Source: Gordonia desulfuricans NBRC 100010 (lineage in GTDB: Bacteria > Actinomycetota > Actinomycetes > Mycobacteriales > Mycobacteriaceae). Taken from it: a stretch of DNA of 64,000 nt. Made by a program: the position numbers and the translations under genes. The stretch covers positions 1-64,000 of the forward strand of contig NZ_BCNF01000002.1 in NCBI RefSeq assembly GCF_001485495.1. Direction: 5' to 3'. The notes under the pieces were generated by a model. The model had not been told where the DNA came from. It saw only the letters and a program-made list of their open reading frames with translations, and ran no database searches. Positions 9,262 through 17,565 of the stretch are shown here, in pieces (the first letter of the stretch is position 1; each line of letters starts with the position of its first letter).

Positions 9262-9893
9262 CAGAACCCCGACACGATCGTCGTCGTCCGGCCGTCCCGG
9301 ACCAGCACCGCCTGCTCGTCGCCGACGAAGTCCAGCGCGAACCGGTCGCCGAACTCGGTGCGGACCCGGTCGATCCGTTCCGGCGGATACCACGGCAGTT
9401 GTCCGTCGGCGTGCGGGATGACGACGTGGTCGATCAGGCCCAGCCCGCGCGGGTCCACCGGTCCGGGCGCCTCGGCCGGGTCGTCCATGTCGCCGATCGG
9501 TGCGATCGACGGGCCCACGATCACCGATCCGGCGCTGCACCCGATGTAGGGCAGACCGGCGCGGACACGCTCGGCGAGGACGTCGGCGGCACCGGCCCGG
9601 CGCAACGCCCACAGCAGGGCGTAGGTGTTGCCGCCGGAGACGTACACGGCGTCGGCGGTGTCGAGGGTGGCGGTGAACGCGTCGAGGCCGAGCTCGGCCG
9701 CCGACACGTCGACCACCGCGCAGCCGAGTTCGGCCAGCCGGGCCCGCTCGGAATGCACCCACGGGGCGTCGGCATACGGGATCTGGGCGTCGCCGAGGTA
9801 GCCGATGGTCAGTGCCTCGGGAGCACGGCCGGTGGCCACGGTCAGGAAGTCGTGCGCCGCACCGAATCCCAGCGACAACAGCAGCAGGTTCAC
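9261..9893 (-). CDS. Peptidase E-like protein (family S51, class I glutamine amidotransferase-like fold)
   Basis: The 210-residue product resembles dipeptidase E/cyanophycinase-like serine hydrolases. It has the VSGGNTYALL segment (residues 86-95) and the nucleophile elbow YIGCSAGS, with Ser120 as the probable catalytic residue; a later HVVIPHADGQLPWYPPERI fits the family's metal- or substrate-proximal region. Such enzymes cleave Asp-X dipeptides or related amides in the cytoplasm; substrate here is unknown. The GTG start at 9891-9893 (MNLLLLSLG) is chosen because the protein fold starts with that strand. It is translationally coupled to cobD downstream but has no evident link to cobalamin. 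Confidence 0.85.
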   Translation of the reverse strand: MNLLLLSLGFGAAHDFLTVATGRAPEALTIGYLGDAQIPYADAPWVHSERARLAELGCAVVDVSAAELGLDAFTATLDTADAVYVSGGNTYALLWALRRAGAADVLAERVRAGLPYIGCSAGSVIVGPSIAPIGDMDDPAEAPGPVDPRGLGLIDHVVIPHADGQLPWYPPERIDRVRTEFGDRFALDFVGDEQAVLVRDGRTTTIVSGF

Positions 9894-9965
9894 CCCGGCA
9901 ACGCTACCGGTGCCGCCGGGAGCCCCCGACAGGTGAACCGCGCGGGCGCATAGACTGCGTCCCCG

Positions 9966-10787
9966 ATGGCCCGACCACACCCCACCCCCGTCGCCGGCGA
10001 GTACCCGATCGATTGCGGGACCGCCCAGCTCGCACCCGACCCGGTGTCGGGCGGCTGGTTGCTGCAGATCAACGGCACCCATTCCTCGCACATCGATCCC
10101 GACGACCCGACCGTCCTGGACTTCGAGTACCTGCGGCAGATGGCCGCGGTGATCGAGGACCGCCATCCCGCCGACGCCCATCTGCGCGCACTGCATCTCG
10201 GCGGGGCGGCATGTGCGCTCCCCCGCTATCTCGCGCACCGGTACGCGTCGTCGCGGCAGGTGGCGGTGGAGATCGACGCCGAACTCGCGCGGCTGGTCCG
10301 CGAGTGGTTCGACCTGCCGCGCGCCCCACGGCTGCGTATCCGGGTCGGCGACGCCCGCGCCGTCGTCGAGTCGCTGCAGCCGCAGTCACGGGATGTGGTG
10401 GTGCGCGACGCCTTCTCCGGTGACCGCACTCCCGAACACCTGACGACGGTGGAGTTCGTGACCGCCGTGCACCGGGTTCTGGCGCCGGGCGGGCTGTACC
10501 TGGCCAACTGCGGGGACTCGCGTGATCTGGGCAATGTCCGTGCCGACGTCGCCGCGACCGCCGAGGTCTTCGCTCATGTGCTGCTGGTGGCCGATCCGGC
10601 GATGTTCAAGGGCCGACGCACCGGCAATGTGGTGATCGTCGGCAGCGACGCCCCGCTCGACCCGTCGGCGGCGCTGGTCCGGCGGCTGCTCTCCGATCCG
10701 CTGCCGGCACACACCGTCGCCGGCGACGACGCCCGGGCGTTCGGTCGCGGACAGGCACGCCACGATCCGACTGGTCCGACCGGCTAG
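9966..10787 (+). CDS. Spermidine synthase-like SAM-dependent methyltransferase-fold protein
   Basis: A 273-residue protein with the Rossmann fold of spermidine synthases and their relatives. LHLGGAACALPRYLA is the nucleotide-binding loop, VEIDAELARL the ribose-binding acidic strand, RIRVGDAR the next acidic strand, and VVVRDAFSGDRTPEHL the catalytic-face strand. Many actinobacterial homologues lack polyamine synthase activity, and the gatekeeper residues cannot be judged by eye. It starts with ATG 9966, 72 bases from the divergent peptidase E-like gene. The C-terminal 15 residues are low complexity. It runs toward the 9-bp minisatellite and the convergent mycothiol-dependent gene. Confidence 0.8.
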   Translation: MARPHPTPVAGEYPIDCGTAQLAPDPVSGGWLLQINGTHSSHIDPDDPTVLDFEYLRQMAAVIEDRHPADAHLRALHLGGAACALPRYLAHRYASSRQVAVEIDAELARLVREWFDLPRAPRLRIRVGDARAVVESLQPQSRDVVVRDAFSGDRTPEHLTTVEFVTAVHRVLAPGGLYLANCGDSRDLGNVRADVAATAEVFAHVLLVADPAMFKGRRTGNVVIVGSDAPLDPSAALVRRLLSDPLPAHTVAGDDARAFGRGQARHDPTGPTG

Positions 10788-10843
10788 ATCGAGTCCCCGA
10801 CCGGCTCCTGCGGCGAGCCGGACGACCGGCTCCTGACTCGTGT

Positions 10844-10951
10844 GGCTCGGCTGGTTCGGCTAGCTCGGCCAGCTCGGCTAGCTCCTGTAGCTCGGCTCGA
10901 TCGTTTAGCTCGGCTCGATCGTTTAGCTCGGCTAGATCGTGTAGTTCAGCG
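10844..10951. repeat. 9-bp minisatellite (AGCTCGGCT units)
   Basis: Twelve consecutive 9-base units run from 10844 to 10951. Five are AGCTCGGCT or one base off it, and the last half alternates AGCTCGGCT with CGATCGTTT to make an 18-base period. The array lies between two convergent genes and extends 20 bases into the 3' end of the mycothiol-dependent enzyme gene, supplying its stop codon (10932-10934) and last residues. Confidence 0.85.
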
Positions 10952-11756
10952 TGCCCAGGATGGCTGCGGCGAGGTCGGCATCCCCGGTCACGGTCACCGA
11001 TGCGGGGTCGGCGCTGCGGCGTCCGCCGGCGAGCCGGGCCAGATCCACGCCGTCGACGGTGAGCGTGACGTCGGCGGTGGCGTCGCCACCGGGGAATGCC
11101 TCCACCAGGCCGGCCCGGCCGTCCACCGCGATCCGTACGGTGCGCGGTGCGAGACCGGTCACCTCGATCACCACGCGGCTGCCGTCGGGTGCCCCGGCCC
11201 GTTTACCGACGACGAACGGCAACGACGCGGCGAGTTCGTCGAGGGCGAATCCGGCCGGAACCGGGTCGGTGGGGGTCCCCGCGCCGCTGCCGTCACGCAG
11301 GTCGATCTCGTGGAACCAGCAGTCGAACACCCGGATTCGCATGAACCGGCCGTAGGTGTCGGGGCCCGCCGGGGTGAGCGACTCGGCGTCGAAGTCGGTC
11401 TGCGTCATCGCCTGGAGTGCGGCGGTCCGAACCGCGGTGATCTCGTCGAGTGCGGTGAGCACGTCGGCCTGGGTGTGGCCCCGGAAGTGTTCCACCCACT
11501 TCTCGTTGAGTTCGGCGATCGGATTGTGGACGTGGTCGCGGTCGGCGAGGCCGGCCGGTGCGTCGACGTCGCGGCCGGCGAGCATCGACTCGGTGCCGAT
11601 GACGTGGGCGACGATGTCGGCGTCGGACCAGCCGGGCAGGATCGACGGTGCGGCCCACTGCTGCGCCGACAGCCGTGCCGCGACCTCCCGGATCGTGGCC
11701 CACTGGGCGATCAGGGCGCCGGTGATCTCGACGACGGGGACGATCGTGCGTGCCAT
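10932..11756 (-). CDS. Mycothiol-dependent maleylpyruvate isomerase family protein (DinB-like)
   Basis: The 274-residue product fits the actinobacterial 'maleylpyruvate isomerase family mycothiol-dependent enzyme' group. The N-terminal DinB-like four-helix region has WSDADIVAHVIGTE with a metal-ligand His, and a later LRDGSGAG-adjacent HEIDLRDG segment provides another His/Asp. The C-terminal 90 residues resemble an SCP2/alkyl-binding-like domain (VTLTVDGVDLARLAGGRRS). Mycothiol is the expected thiol cofactor; the substrate is unknown. The stop codon and final residues (NYTI) are encoded by a 9-bp minisatellite, so the C-terminus may vary between strains. It is monocistronic and convergent with the methyltransferase-like gene. 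Confidence 0.85.
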   Translation of the reverse strand: MARTIVPVVEITGALIAQWATIREVAARLSAQQWAAPSILPGWSDADIVAHVIGTESMLAGRDVDAPAGLADRDHVHNPIAELNEKWVEHFRGHTQADVLTALDEITAVRTAALQAMTQTDFDAESLTPAGPDTYGRFMRIRVFDCWFHEIDLRDGSGAGTPTDPVPAGFALDELAASLPFVVGKRAGAPDGSRVVIEVTGLAPRTVRIAVDGRAGLVEAFPGGDATADVTLTVDGVDLARLAGGRRSADPASVTVTGDADLAAAILGTLNYTI

Positions 11757-11921
11757 GGACGTTCTCCGGTTCGGTCTGAGTTCTGTGAGGGCTGAGTTCT
11801 GTGAGGTCTGAGTGCCGGTGGGGCTGTTGGGTCATGTGTGGTGAGGCCGTTGTCCCCAACCCTAGGGCCGACCACCGACCATCGTGAGAGAAACGGCGGT
11901 CGCACCCTTTAGGCTGTTCCG

Positions 11922-12908
11922 GTGCGTGTGCGTCGGGTCGGTTCCCTGTGGTGTGGTGTCGTCGTCGTTTTCGGCGTGGTGGTCTCGGTGCTCGGCATCT
12001 CGGGACTCGGCGTCGCCGGACTCGGTGCCACCGCCGCGGCCTCGCCGGCCGGCGCAGTGACCGAGGTCGCCGCCTGCACCACGCGCACCGCACTCGCCCC
12101 GGGCACCACCGTGCGCACCACCAAGGTCAAGGGCGTCAAGCGCAGCTATCGGCTGCACATCCCGCAGGGCTACAACCGTTCCCGGGCCAATCCGCTGATC
12201 CTCGCCTACCACGGCCATGCCGAGAACACCGCGGCCTTCGAGCGCTACACCGGACTGTCACGGCTGCCGGCCATCGTGGTGTATCCGACCGGCCTGGCCG
12301 GCACCGACGGCACCTCCTCGTGGCAGGGCGCACCGTATTCGGCGCCCAAGGCCGACGACATCGCCTTCACCTCGGCCATCCTGCGCGAGGTCCGCGGCCT
12401 GGCGTGCGTGGACCGGGCGCGGACCTACGCGGTGGGCCGCTCCAACGGGGGCGGGCTGGTGTCGATGCTGACGTGTCGTCTGCCCCGCGAGTTCGCCGCC
12501 TACGCCGTGGTCAACCCCGCGCTGTACGCCCAGACCTGGCGGGCGTGTCCGAGTGCCCCGCCGGCCTCGGTGATCAGCTTCCACGGCACCGCCGACCCGG
12601 TGATCCACTACGCCGGCGGCGTGCGATTCGGGTCGCGCTACACCGGGATCGCCGACGCGACGCAGACCTGGGCCCGCCGCGCCGGATGTGTGCCGGTGCC
12701 GATCACCACTCCGGTCAACGGCGTCGTCGTGCGTGAGAACTGGCCGCTGTGCTCGTCGCTCGGAGAGGAGATCGTGCACTACCGGATCTCCGGTGGCAGC
12801 CATCTGTGGCCGGGCTCGGCGGTGCGCACCAGTCGTACCGGACCCAGCGACAGCATCTCCGCGACGTCCCTGATCTGGCAGTTCTTCGGCCGCCACCCCG
12901 CGTTCTGA
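11922..12908 (+). CDS. Secreted alpha/beta-hydrolase esterase (PHB depolymerase/LpqP-like)
   Basis: A 328-residue exported esterase. An N-terminal signal peptide (basic MRVRR, then a hydrophobic run to about residue 45) precedes a mature domain with the LILAYHGHAEN oxyanion strand, the nucleophile elbow GRSNGGG (Ser174), an Asp in SFHGTADPV, and a late GGSHLWPG with the catalytic His. This is the feruloyl esterase/polyhydroxybutyrate depolymerase group. The GTG at 11922 lies only 6 bases after a good -10 element (TAGGCT, 11910-11915), so the transcript is probably leaderless, a common actinobacterial arrangement. The kinase gene begins 11 bases after the stop, suggesting one transcript. Confidence 0.85.
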   Translation: MRVRRVGSLWCGVVVVFGVVVSVLGISGLGVAGLGATAAASPAGAVTEVAACTTRTALAPGTTVRTTKVKGVKRSYRLHIPQGYNRSRANPLILAYHGHAENTAAFERYTGLSRLPAIVVYPTGLAGTDGTSSWQGAPYSAPKADDIAFTSAILREVRGLACVDRARTYAVGRSNGGGLVSMLTCRLPREFAAYAVVNPALYAQTWRACPSAPPASVISFHGTADPVIHYAGGVRFGSRYTGIADATQTWARRAGCVPVPITTPVNGVVVRENWPLCSSLGEEIVHYRISGGSHLWPGSAVRTSRTGPSDSISATSLIWQFFGRHPAF

Positions 12909-12919
12909 CGGAGGAACCG

Positions 12920-14626
12920 ATGAGTCACCCCGACGATCGCTCGGGAACCACGCTCGGGCACTACCGGCTCGAGGAGTTGCTGGGCCGCGGCGGCATGGGC
13001 GAGGTCTACCGCGCCACCGACACCCGCAAGGGTCGCGTCGTCGCCCTCAAACTGCTGCATTCGACGCTGGCCGGCAACAGCAACTTCCGCGACCGGTTCC
13101 TCCGGGAATCGCGGGTCGCCGCACGGCTGAACGAGCCGCATGTGGTGCCGATCCACGACTGGGGTGAGATCGACGGACTGCTGTTCATCGACATGCGGCT
13201 GGTCGGCGGAGCCGACCTGCGCCGGCTGCTCACCGACTCGGGGGCGCTGGATCCGGCACGGGCGGTGATGATCCTGGGTCAGGTGGCCGACGCCCTCGAC
13301 GCCGCACACGAGAGCGGGCTGGTCCATCGGGACGTCAAACCCGACAACATCCTGGTCGATGTCCGCGACTTCACCTATCTCGCGGATTTCGGTCTGGCCC
13401 AAGCCGATTCCGATACGCGGCTGACCTCCACCGGTGCGGCGATCGGGTCGTTCGGCTACATGGCACCCGAACGGTTCGGCTCCGACGAGGTGGGTGCCGC
13501 CGGCGACATCTACGCCCTGGCGTGCGTCCTGTTCGAAAGTGTCACCGGCACACAGCCGTTCGCGTCGGCGACCAATATCGAACAGCTCATCACCGCCCAT
13601 CTGCACAAACAGCCGCCGGTCACCGGGTCCCCGCTCGACCCGGTGATCGCCCGCGGCATGGCCAAGGATCCCGCCGCGCGCCATGCCACCGCCGGCGAGT
13701 TGATCGCCGCGGCCCGCGCGGCGCTCGAAGCACCGGCCCCACAGGGCGGTTCGGCCGTCTCGCCGCCCACCGTCGTGCCGCCGGCGCCGACTCCCCCGCC
13801 GCCGTCGGAGCGGTTTCCCACGGTGACGCCCCCGCCGTCCGGACGGATTCCATCGGCCACGCCCCCGCCGCCGTCCGGGCGGATTCCGTCCACCACACCC
13901 ACGCTGCCACCGTCGTCGTATCCGTCGGGTCCGCGTCCGGTCACCGGATCGACCAGCGCCTACGCGCCGACCGGCCAGGTTCCGTATCCGCCCGCCTCCT
14001 ACCCCTATCCGGTGGCCCCCGCACAACCGAGGCGCGGCTCGGCGGCCGCGATCGCACTGGGCGTGGTCGCGGTGCTGCTGCTGGCCGGGATCGGGATCGG
14101 CGGCTGGGTGCTGCTGTCGGGGGATTCGTCGTCGGGCACTGCGGCGTCGGGCGGCTCCGACGCGCAGATTCCCGCCACGGCCGCGACCACCGAGGCCACC
14201 ACCGTGACCTCCGCCCCCACCGAGACCGCGACCGCCACCGTCACCCAGACGGCCACACCGACGACGCAGGCGCGCAGCTCGAGTGACCTGGGGCTGACCA
14301 CCCCGATCAGTCACCCCGCCTGCGACGGCACCGGGATCGTCGTCGTCGGCAATGCCGTCACCCCCGGCCAGTACCCGGCCGACATCCAGCGCATCCTCGA
14401 CCAGTACCCGGGGTCGAACTATCTGCGCACCGACGAGTCGTGCGGGTCCCTGCGCGACCATGACGACAACGGCAACGTGATCTATGCCGTCTACCAGGTG
14501 GCCGGGTCTTCGCTCGCCGACATCTGCCGGGTGCGCAACCAGCTCGGTGGCGAGTCCTACGGCAAGTGGCTCGACAACACCACCGACCCCACCACGTTCA
14601 TCACGCCCAGTCAGTGCGGTGCCTGA
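12920..14626 (+). CDS. Transmembrane Ser/Thr protein kinase (PknB family)
   Basis: A 568-residue receptor-like kinase. The catalytic domain (about 12-270) has an intact glycine loop GRGGMGEVY, VALK lysine K44, HRDVKPDN with catalytic D138, DFG at 156-158 and an APE-like MAPERF. A Pro/Ser-rich linker with repeated PPPPSGRIPS elements (about 275-370) leads to one transmembrane helix near residue 380. A Thr/Ala-rich stretch then connects to an extracellular domain of about 110 residues with four cysteines (HPACDG, DESCGS, ADICRV, PSQCGA), likely two disulfides. Ribosome site GAGGAA precedes ATG 12920. The ligand and substrates are unknown; co-transcription with the secreted esterase is likely. 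Confidence 0.9.
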   Translation: MSHPDDRSGTTLGHYRLEELLGRGGMGEVYRATDTRKGRVVALKLLHSTLAGNSNFRDRFLRESRVAARLNEPHVVPIHDWGEIDGLLFIDMRLVGGADLRRLLTDSGALDPARAVMILGQVADALDAAHESGLVHRDVKPDNILVDVRDFTYLADFGLAQADSDTRLTSTGAAIGSFGYMAPERFGSDEVGAAGDIYALACVLFESVTGTQPFASATNIEQLITAHLHKQPPVTGSPLDPVIARGMAKDPAARHATAGELIAAARAALEAPAPQGGSAVSPPTVVPPAPTPPPPSERFPTVTPPPSGRIPSATPPPPSGRIPSTTPTLPPSSYPSGPRPVTGSTSAYAPTGQVPYPPASYPYPVAPAQPRRGSAAAIALGVVAVLLLAGIGIGGWVLLSGDSSSGTAASGGSDAQIPATAATTEATTVTSAPTETATATVTQTATPTTQARSSSDLGLTTPISHPACDGTGIVVVGNAVTPGQYPADIQRILDQYPGSNYLRTDESCGSLRDHDDNGNVIYAVYQVAGSSLADICRVRNQLGGESYGKWLDNTTDPTTFITPSQCGA

Positions 14627-14686
14627 GCGGGAGGCTCTGCCCAATGCGGACACCGGCTGTCCGCGATGTCCGGCACGATGGACGCC

Positions 14687-15673
14687 ATGCTGGAGACCTC
14701 GGCCCGACTGTTGCAGTTGCTGTCGCTGCTGCAGGTGCGACGCGAATGGTCGGGACAGGAACTCGCCGACCGGTTGCAGATCACCACGCGCACGGTGCGG
14801 CGCGACATCGACCGACTGCGTGAACTCGGCTATCCGGTGGACGCCACGGTCGGCGTCGGCGGCGGGTATCGGCTCGGAGCGGGCGCCCAGATGCCGCCGC
14901 TGCTGCTCGACGACCAGGAGGTTCTCGCCGTCGCGCTCGGTCTCGACGCGGTGACCACCGGTCCGGTGTCGGACATGGCCGCGGCGTCGGCCGGCGCACT
15001 GTCCAAGTTGCGGCAGGTGATGCCGTCCCGACTCCGGCATCGGCTCGACGCGCTCGCACTCGAAGCCATCCCCCACGAGCCGCGGGCCGCCGACGTGTCG
15101 GCCGAGGTGCTCACCGACATCGCCACGACCTGCCATCGGTACGAGCGACTGCGGTTCGACTATCGGCGTCACGACGGCACCGAGTCCCGGCGTGATGTCG
15201 AGCCGTACCGGCTGGTCCGCAACGGGATGCGTTGGTATCTGGTCGCCTTCGACCCCGACCGCGACGACTGGCGGTCGTTCCGGATCGACCGCATGGTCCC
15301 CAAGACCCCGACCGGTCCCCGATTCGTCCCCCGCGAGCTGCCGGAGGGCGGGGCGTCGGCATTTCTCGAACGCAGTATCGGCGCGGTCTACCGTGCGGTG
15401 TCGGCGCGGGTGCGGATGCACGCACCGCTGGAGACCATCGCCCCGATGATGTCGGATTCCTGGGGCACCATCGAGGCCGGCGACGAGTCGAGCTGTGAAC
15501 TGCGCATGTACTCGTCGTCGCTCACCTCGATCGCCCGCTGGATGTATGCCTTCGGTGTCGACTTCACCGTGATGGAGCCCGACGCCCTGCGCGACGAATG
15601 CCGCAGTGTCGCCGACTATCACGACGAACTCGCGGCGCGATACCGCCGGGCCGCCCACCACGACGGCCCCTGA
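14687..15673 (+). CDS. HTH-WYL transcriptional regulator
   Basis: The 328-residue protein carries an N-terminal DeoR-like winged helix (residues 1-60; LADRLQITTRTVRRDIDRLRELGYP is the recognition region) followed by a WYL domain around residues 135-215, with the signature read as GMRWYLVAFDPDRDDWRSFRIDR, and a WCX-like C-terminal segment. WYL regulators sense nucleic-acid or other ligands and often control DNA-damage or defence genes. I chose ATG 14687, which starts directly at the first helix; ATG 14666 and 14678 are alternatives. The gene is 60 bases after the kinase and 87 bases before tRNA-Val. No adjacent target gene is obvious. Confidence 0.85.
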   Translation: MLETSARLLQLLSLLQVRREWSGQELADRLQITTRTVRRDIDRLRELGYPVDATVGVGGGYRLGAGAQMPPLLLDDQEVLAVALGLDAVTTGPVSDMAAASAGALSKLRQVMPSRLRHRLDALALEAIPHEPRAADVSAEVLTDIATTCHRYERLRFDYRRHDGTESRRDVEPYRLVRNGMRWYLVAFDPDRDDWRSFRIDRMVPKTPTGPRFVPRELPEGGASAFLERSIGAVYRAVSARVRMHAPLETIAPMMSDSWGTIEAGDESSCELRMYSSSLTSIARWMYAFGVDFTVMEPDALRDECRSVADYHDELAARYRRAAHHDGP

Positions 15674-15696
15674 CGATCTGCCCGGTTCCGGCCGGT

Positions 15697-15726
15697 TTGG
15701 GAGTTGCGCCGTTCAGCGACTACATT
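15697..15726 (+). promoter_or_regulatory. Probable promoter of tRNA-Val
   Basis: TTGGGA (15697-15702) and TACATT (15721-15726) are separated by 18 bases, a good sigma-70-like spacing, and end 34 bases before the mature tRNA 5' end. Inferred from motif and position. Confidence 0.45.
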
Positions 15727-15737
15727 CGTTGACTGGT

Positions 15738-15757
15738 GCGGACGTCGCGACGTCCGC
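15738..15757. other. Perfect 20-bp palindrome before tRNA-Val
   Basis: GCGGACGTCGCGACGTCCGC is its own reverse complement over 20 bases and ends 3 bases before the mature tRNA. It would lie in the tRNA leader, where it could form a hairpin next to the RNase P cleavage site, or act as a protein-binding site. Confidence 0.8.
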
Positions 15758-15760
15758 CCG

Positions 15761-15835
15761 GCGCGTATAGCTCAGCGGTAGAGCTCTGGTCTTACACACC
15801 AGCGGTCAGGGGTTCGAATCCCTTTGCGCGCACCA
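15761..15835 (+). tRNA. tRNA-Val (anticodon TAC), CCA encoded
   Basis: The cloverleaf folds fully: acceptor GCGCGTA with TGCGCGC, D arm GCTC/GAGC, anticodon stem CTGGT/ACCAG with loop CTTACAC (anticodon TAC, valine), and T arm AGGGG-TTCGAAT-CCCTT. Discriminator A is at 15832 and the 3' CCA (15833-15835) is encoded. No integrase or duplicated tRNA end lies nearby. Confidence 0.96.
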
Positions 15836-16210
15836 TCATCGACGCAGGCAGCGGGCGGTCCATACGATCGCGACCAGTGTCCCGATTCCCCGCAGTGTGC
15901 CGCGGGTGTGCCAACGCACGGTTGGCGAGCCCCGCGTTCAGACGGCCTTATCCGTCCGGTTCTCCGAACAATTGCTCACTACTCGTCCTCTTCGTCGGCG
16001 ACACCGTCGCCGATATTGTCCAGCTCCTCGGACTCGCGGCGAGCAATCGACTCAGCACGGATGCCCTTCACGCCCTTCTTGCGGTTATCCCGCACCAGGA
16101 TTCGCCGGCCAGACGGTCCGCTCTCGGCCGTATCCGGTCTCGGCCAGCATCATCGTCGACGGCCGCTGACACCGCTGCCCGCACGGCAGTGAGTCGTCGG
16201 CGACCCCGCC
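15836..16210. other. Intergenic stretch without a confident gene
   Basis: No gene with family support is seen between tRNA-Val and the deacetylase promoter. The only suggestive reading is a minus-strand frame of 38 codons from GTG 16095 to the TAG at 15979, encoding a very charged peptide (starts VRDNRKKGVKG, ends GVADEEDE). It lacks a clear ribosome site and an ATG, and may be a gene remnant. Confidence 0.4.
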
Positions 16211-16269
16211 TTGACCGCTGTAACAGCGATCACCTACTGTCTCGCAAGAACGTTTGCGCAATCGTTCTT
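16211..16269 (+). promoter_or_regulatory. Promoter and 24-bp operator of the deacetylase cluster
   Basis: TTGACC (16211-16216) and TACTGT (16235-16240) form a promoter with an 18-base spacer. At 16246-16269, covering the expected transcription start, lies a near-perfect palindrome: left half AAGAACGTTTGC, right half GCAATCGTTCTT, matching at 11 of 12 positions. A repressor bound there would block initiation. The cognate regulator is not adjacent. Confidence 0.6.
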
Positions 16270-16324
16270 TCAGCTTTCGGTCGCTCCCCCTGACGGGATG
16301 CGCCCCCGAGTGTGCGAGGTAGAC

Positions 16325-17227
16325 ATGGCCAAGGAGATCATCGTCAGCTTCGGTATCGACATCGATGCCGTCGCGGGTTGGATCGGTTCGTACGGCGGCG
16401 CCGACTCGCCGTCCGACATCCAGCGTGGAGTGTGGGCCGGACAGGTCGGCGTCCCGCGATTGCTCAAGATGTTCAAGCGTCACGGAATCCGGACCAGCTG
16501 GTTCATCCCCGGCCACAGCATCGAGACCTTCCCGGACGAGTGCGCGATGGTCGCCGCGGACGGCCACGAGATCGGTGCGCACGGCTACCTCCACGAGAAC
16601 CCCGTCGCCATGACCGCGGCCCAGGAAGAGGACGTGCTCGCCCGCGCGGTGGAACTGGTCACCGAGCTCAGCGGCAAGGCGCCGCGCGGATATGTCGCAC
16701 CGTGGTGGGAGCTGTCGTCCAACACCCCGGACCTGCTGCTCAAGTACGGCTTCGAGTACGACCACAGCCAGGGATTCAAGGACTTCGTCCCGTTCTACGC
16801 ACGTTCGGGCGACTCGTGGACCGGCATCGACTACTCCAAGCAGGCCGCCGACTGGATGAAGCCGATGGTGCACGGCACCGAGATCGACCTGGTCGAGATC
16901 GGCGCCAACTGGTACGTCGACGACCTGCCCCCGATGATGTTCATGAAGGCCTCGCCCAACTCGCACGGATTCGTCAACCCGCGCGACATCGAAGAGCTCT
17001 GGCGTGACCAGTTCGACTGGGTGTACCGCGAACTGGACTACGCGATCTTCCCGATCACGATCCACCCGGACGTCTCCGGCCGGCCGCAGGTCCTGCTCAT
17101 GCTCGAGCGCCTCATCGACTACATCAACGGCCACGAAGGTGTCCGCTGGATGACCATGGAGGAGACCGCCGCCGACTTCCGCAGCCGCTTCCCCTTCGCC
17201 GGCACCGAACGCCCCGTCGACTACTGA
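16325..17227 (+). CDS. Polysaccharide deacetylase family protein, HpPgdA-like
   Basis: A 300-residue cytoplasmic NodB-fold hydrolase. The metal triad is visible as D14 (in FGIDIDAV), H86 and H90 (in AHGYLHENP); the later GYVAPWWE and [12 protein letters not shown] supply the remaining active-site motifs. From memory it is strikingly close to Helicobacter pylori PgdA along its length, including the opening [17 protein letters not shown] and YREL-type segments. That protein was studied as a peptidoglycan deacetylase, but this subgroup lacks a signal peptide and resembles allantoinase/imidase-type deacetylases, so a small cyclic amide or amide substrate is plausible. It heads a run of four same-strand genes with a 106-aa protein, a CobW-like GTPase and an asparaginase. 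ATG 16325 is chosen by the family start. Confidence 0.88.
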   Translation: MAKEIIVSFGIDIDAVAGWIGSYGGADSPSDIQRGVWAGQVGVPRLLKMFKRHGIRTSWFIPGHSIETFPDECAMVAADGHEIGAHGYLHENPVAMTAAQEEDVLARAVELVTELSGKAPRGYVAPWWELSSNTPDLLLKYGFEYDHSQGFKDFVPFYARSGDSWTGIDYSKQAADWMKPMVHGTEIDLVEIGANWYVDDLPPMMFMKASPNSHGFVNPRDIEELWRDQFDWVYRELDYAIFPITIHPDVSGRPQVLLMLERLIDYINGHEGVRWMTMEETAADFRSRFPFAGTERPVDY

Positions 17228-17244
17228 TCGACAGCAGCAGCTGA

Positions 17245-17565
17245 ATGTGTGGGATGTGCGGGACACCCGTGCCGCCGCCGCAATGGTGCGGGGCGGGCAT
17301 CGTCGACGACGCCGGTGCGCGCCGCCGCGCCCGCGCGGCATCGGTCCGGGTCCTCGCCGCGATGCTGGCCGGGTCGGCGGTCCGGGTGACCGCCGATCTG
17401 GCCGGCATCGGCTACACCGTCAGCTCGGCCGACGGACGCAGCCGCGTGGTGTCCGATCTCGCGGCCGTGTGGCCGACCCTCGCCGAACTGCCCGGCCGGC
17501 CGTTCGATCCCCTCGACCCCGGCATGCTGGCTCGGCTGCGGGAGCTCGGAACGGCCGACCGATGA
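17245..17565 (+). CDS. Small protein with N-terminal CGMCG motif, unknown
   Basis: I do not recognise this 106-residue protein. It begins MCGMCGTPVPPPQWC, a CxxC pair plus a third Cys that could bind a metal, followed by a helical Arg/Ala-rich region and a strand-helix C-terminal half. It starts 17 bases after the deacetylase stop and overlaps the CobW-like start by 4 bases, so it is part of the same transcript and its frame is maintained between two genes. Position beside a CobW-type metallochaperone and a metal-dependent deacetylase suggests a metal-handling or accessory subunit role; this is inference. Confidence 0.6.
   Translation: MCGMCGTPVPPPQWCGAGIVDDAGARRRARAASVRVLAAMLAGSAVRVTADLAGIGYTVSSADGRSRVVSDLAAVWPTLAELPGRPFDPLDPGMLARLRELGTADR

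Noticed and set aside
12779-15661. 960-codon minus-strand open frame
   Set aside because: It is a shadow of the kinase and WYL genes, with a biased His/Gly/Arg composition and no motifs.
15761-15835. tRNA-Val as an integration site for an island
   Set aside because: No integrase gene, direct repeat of the tRNA 3' end, or phage gene is visible on either side.
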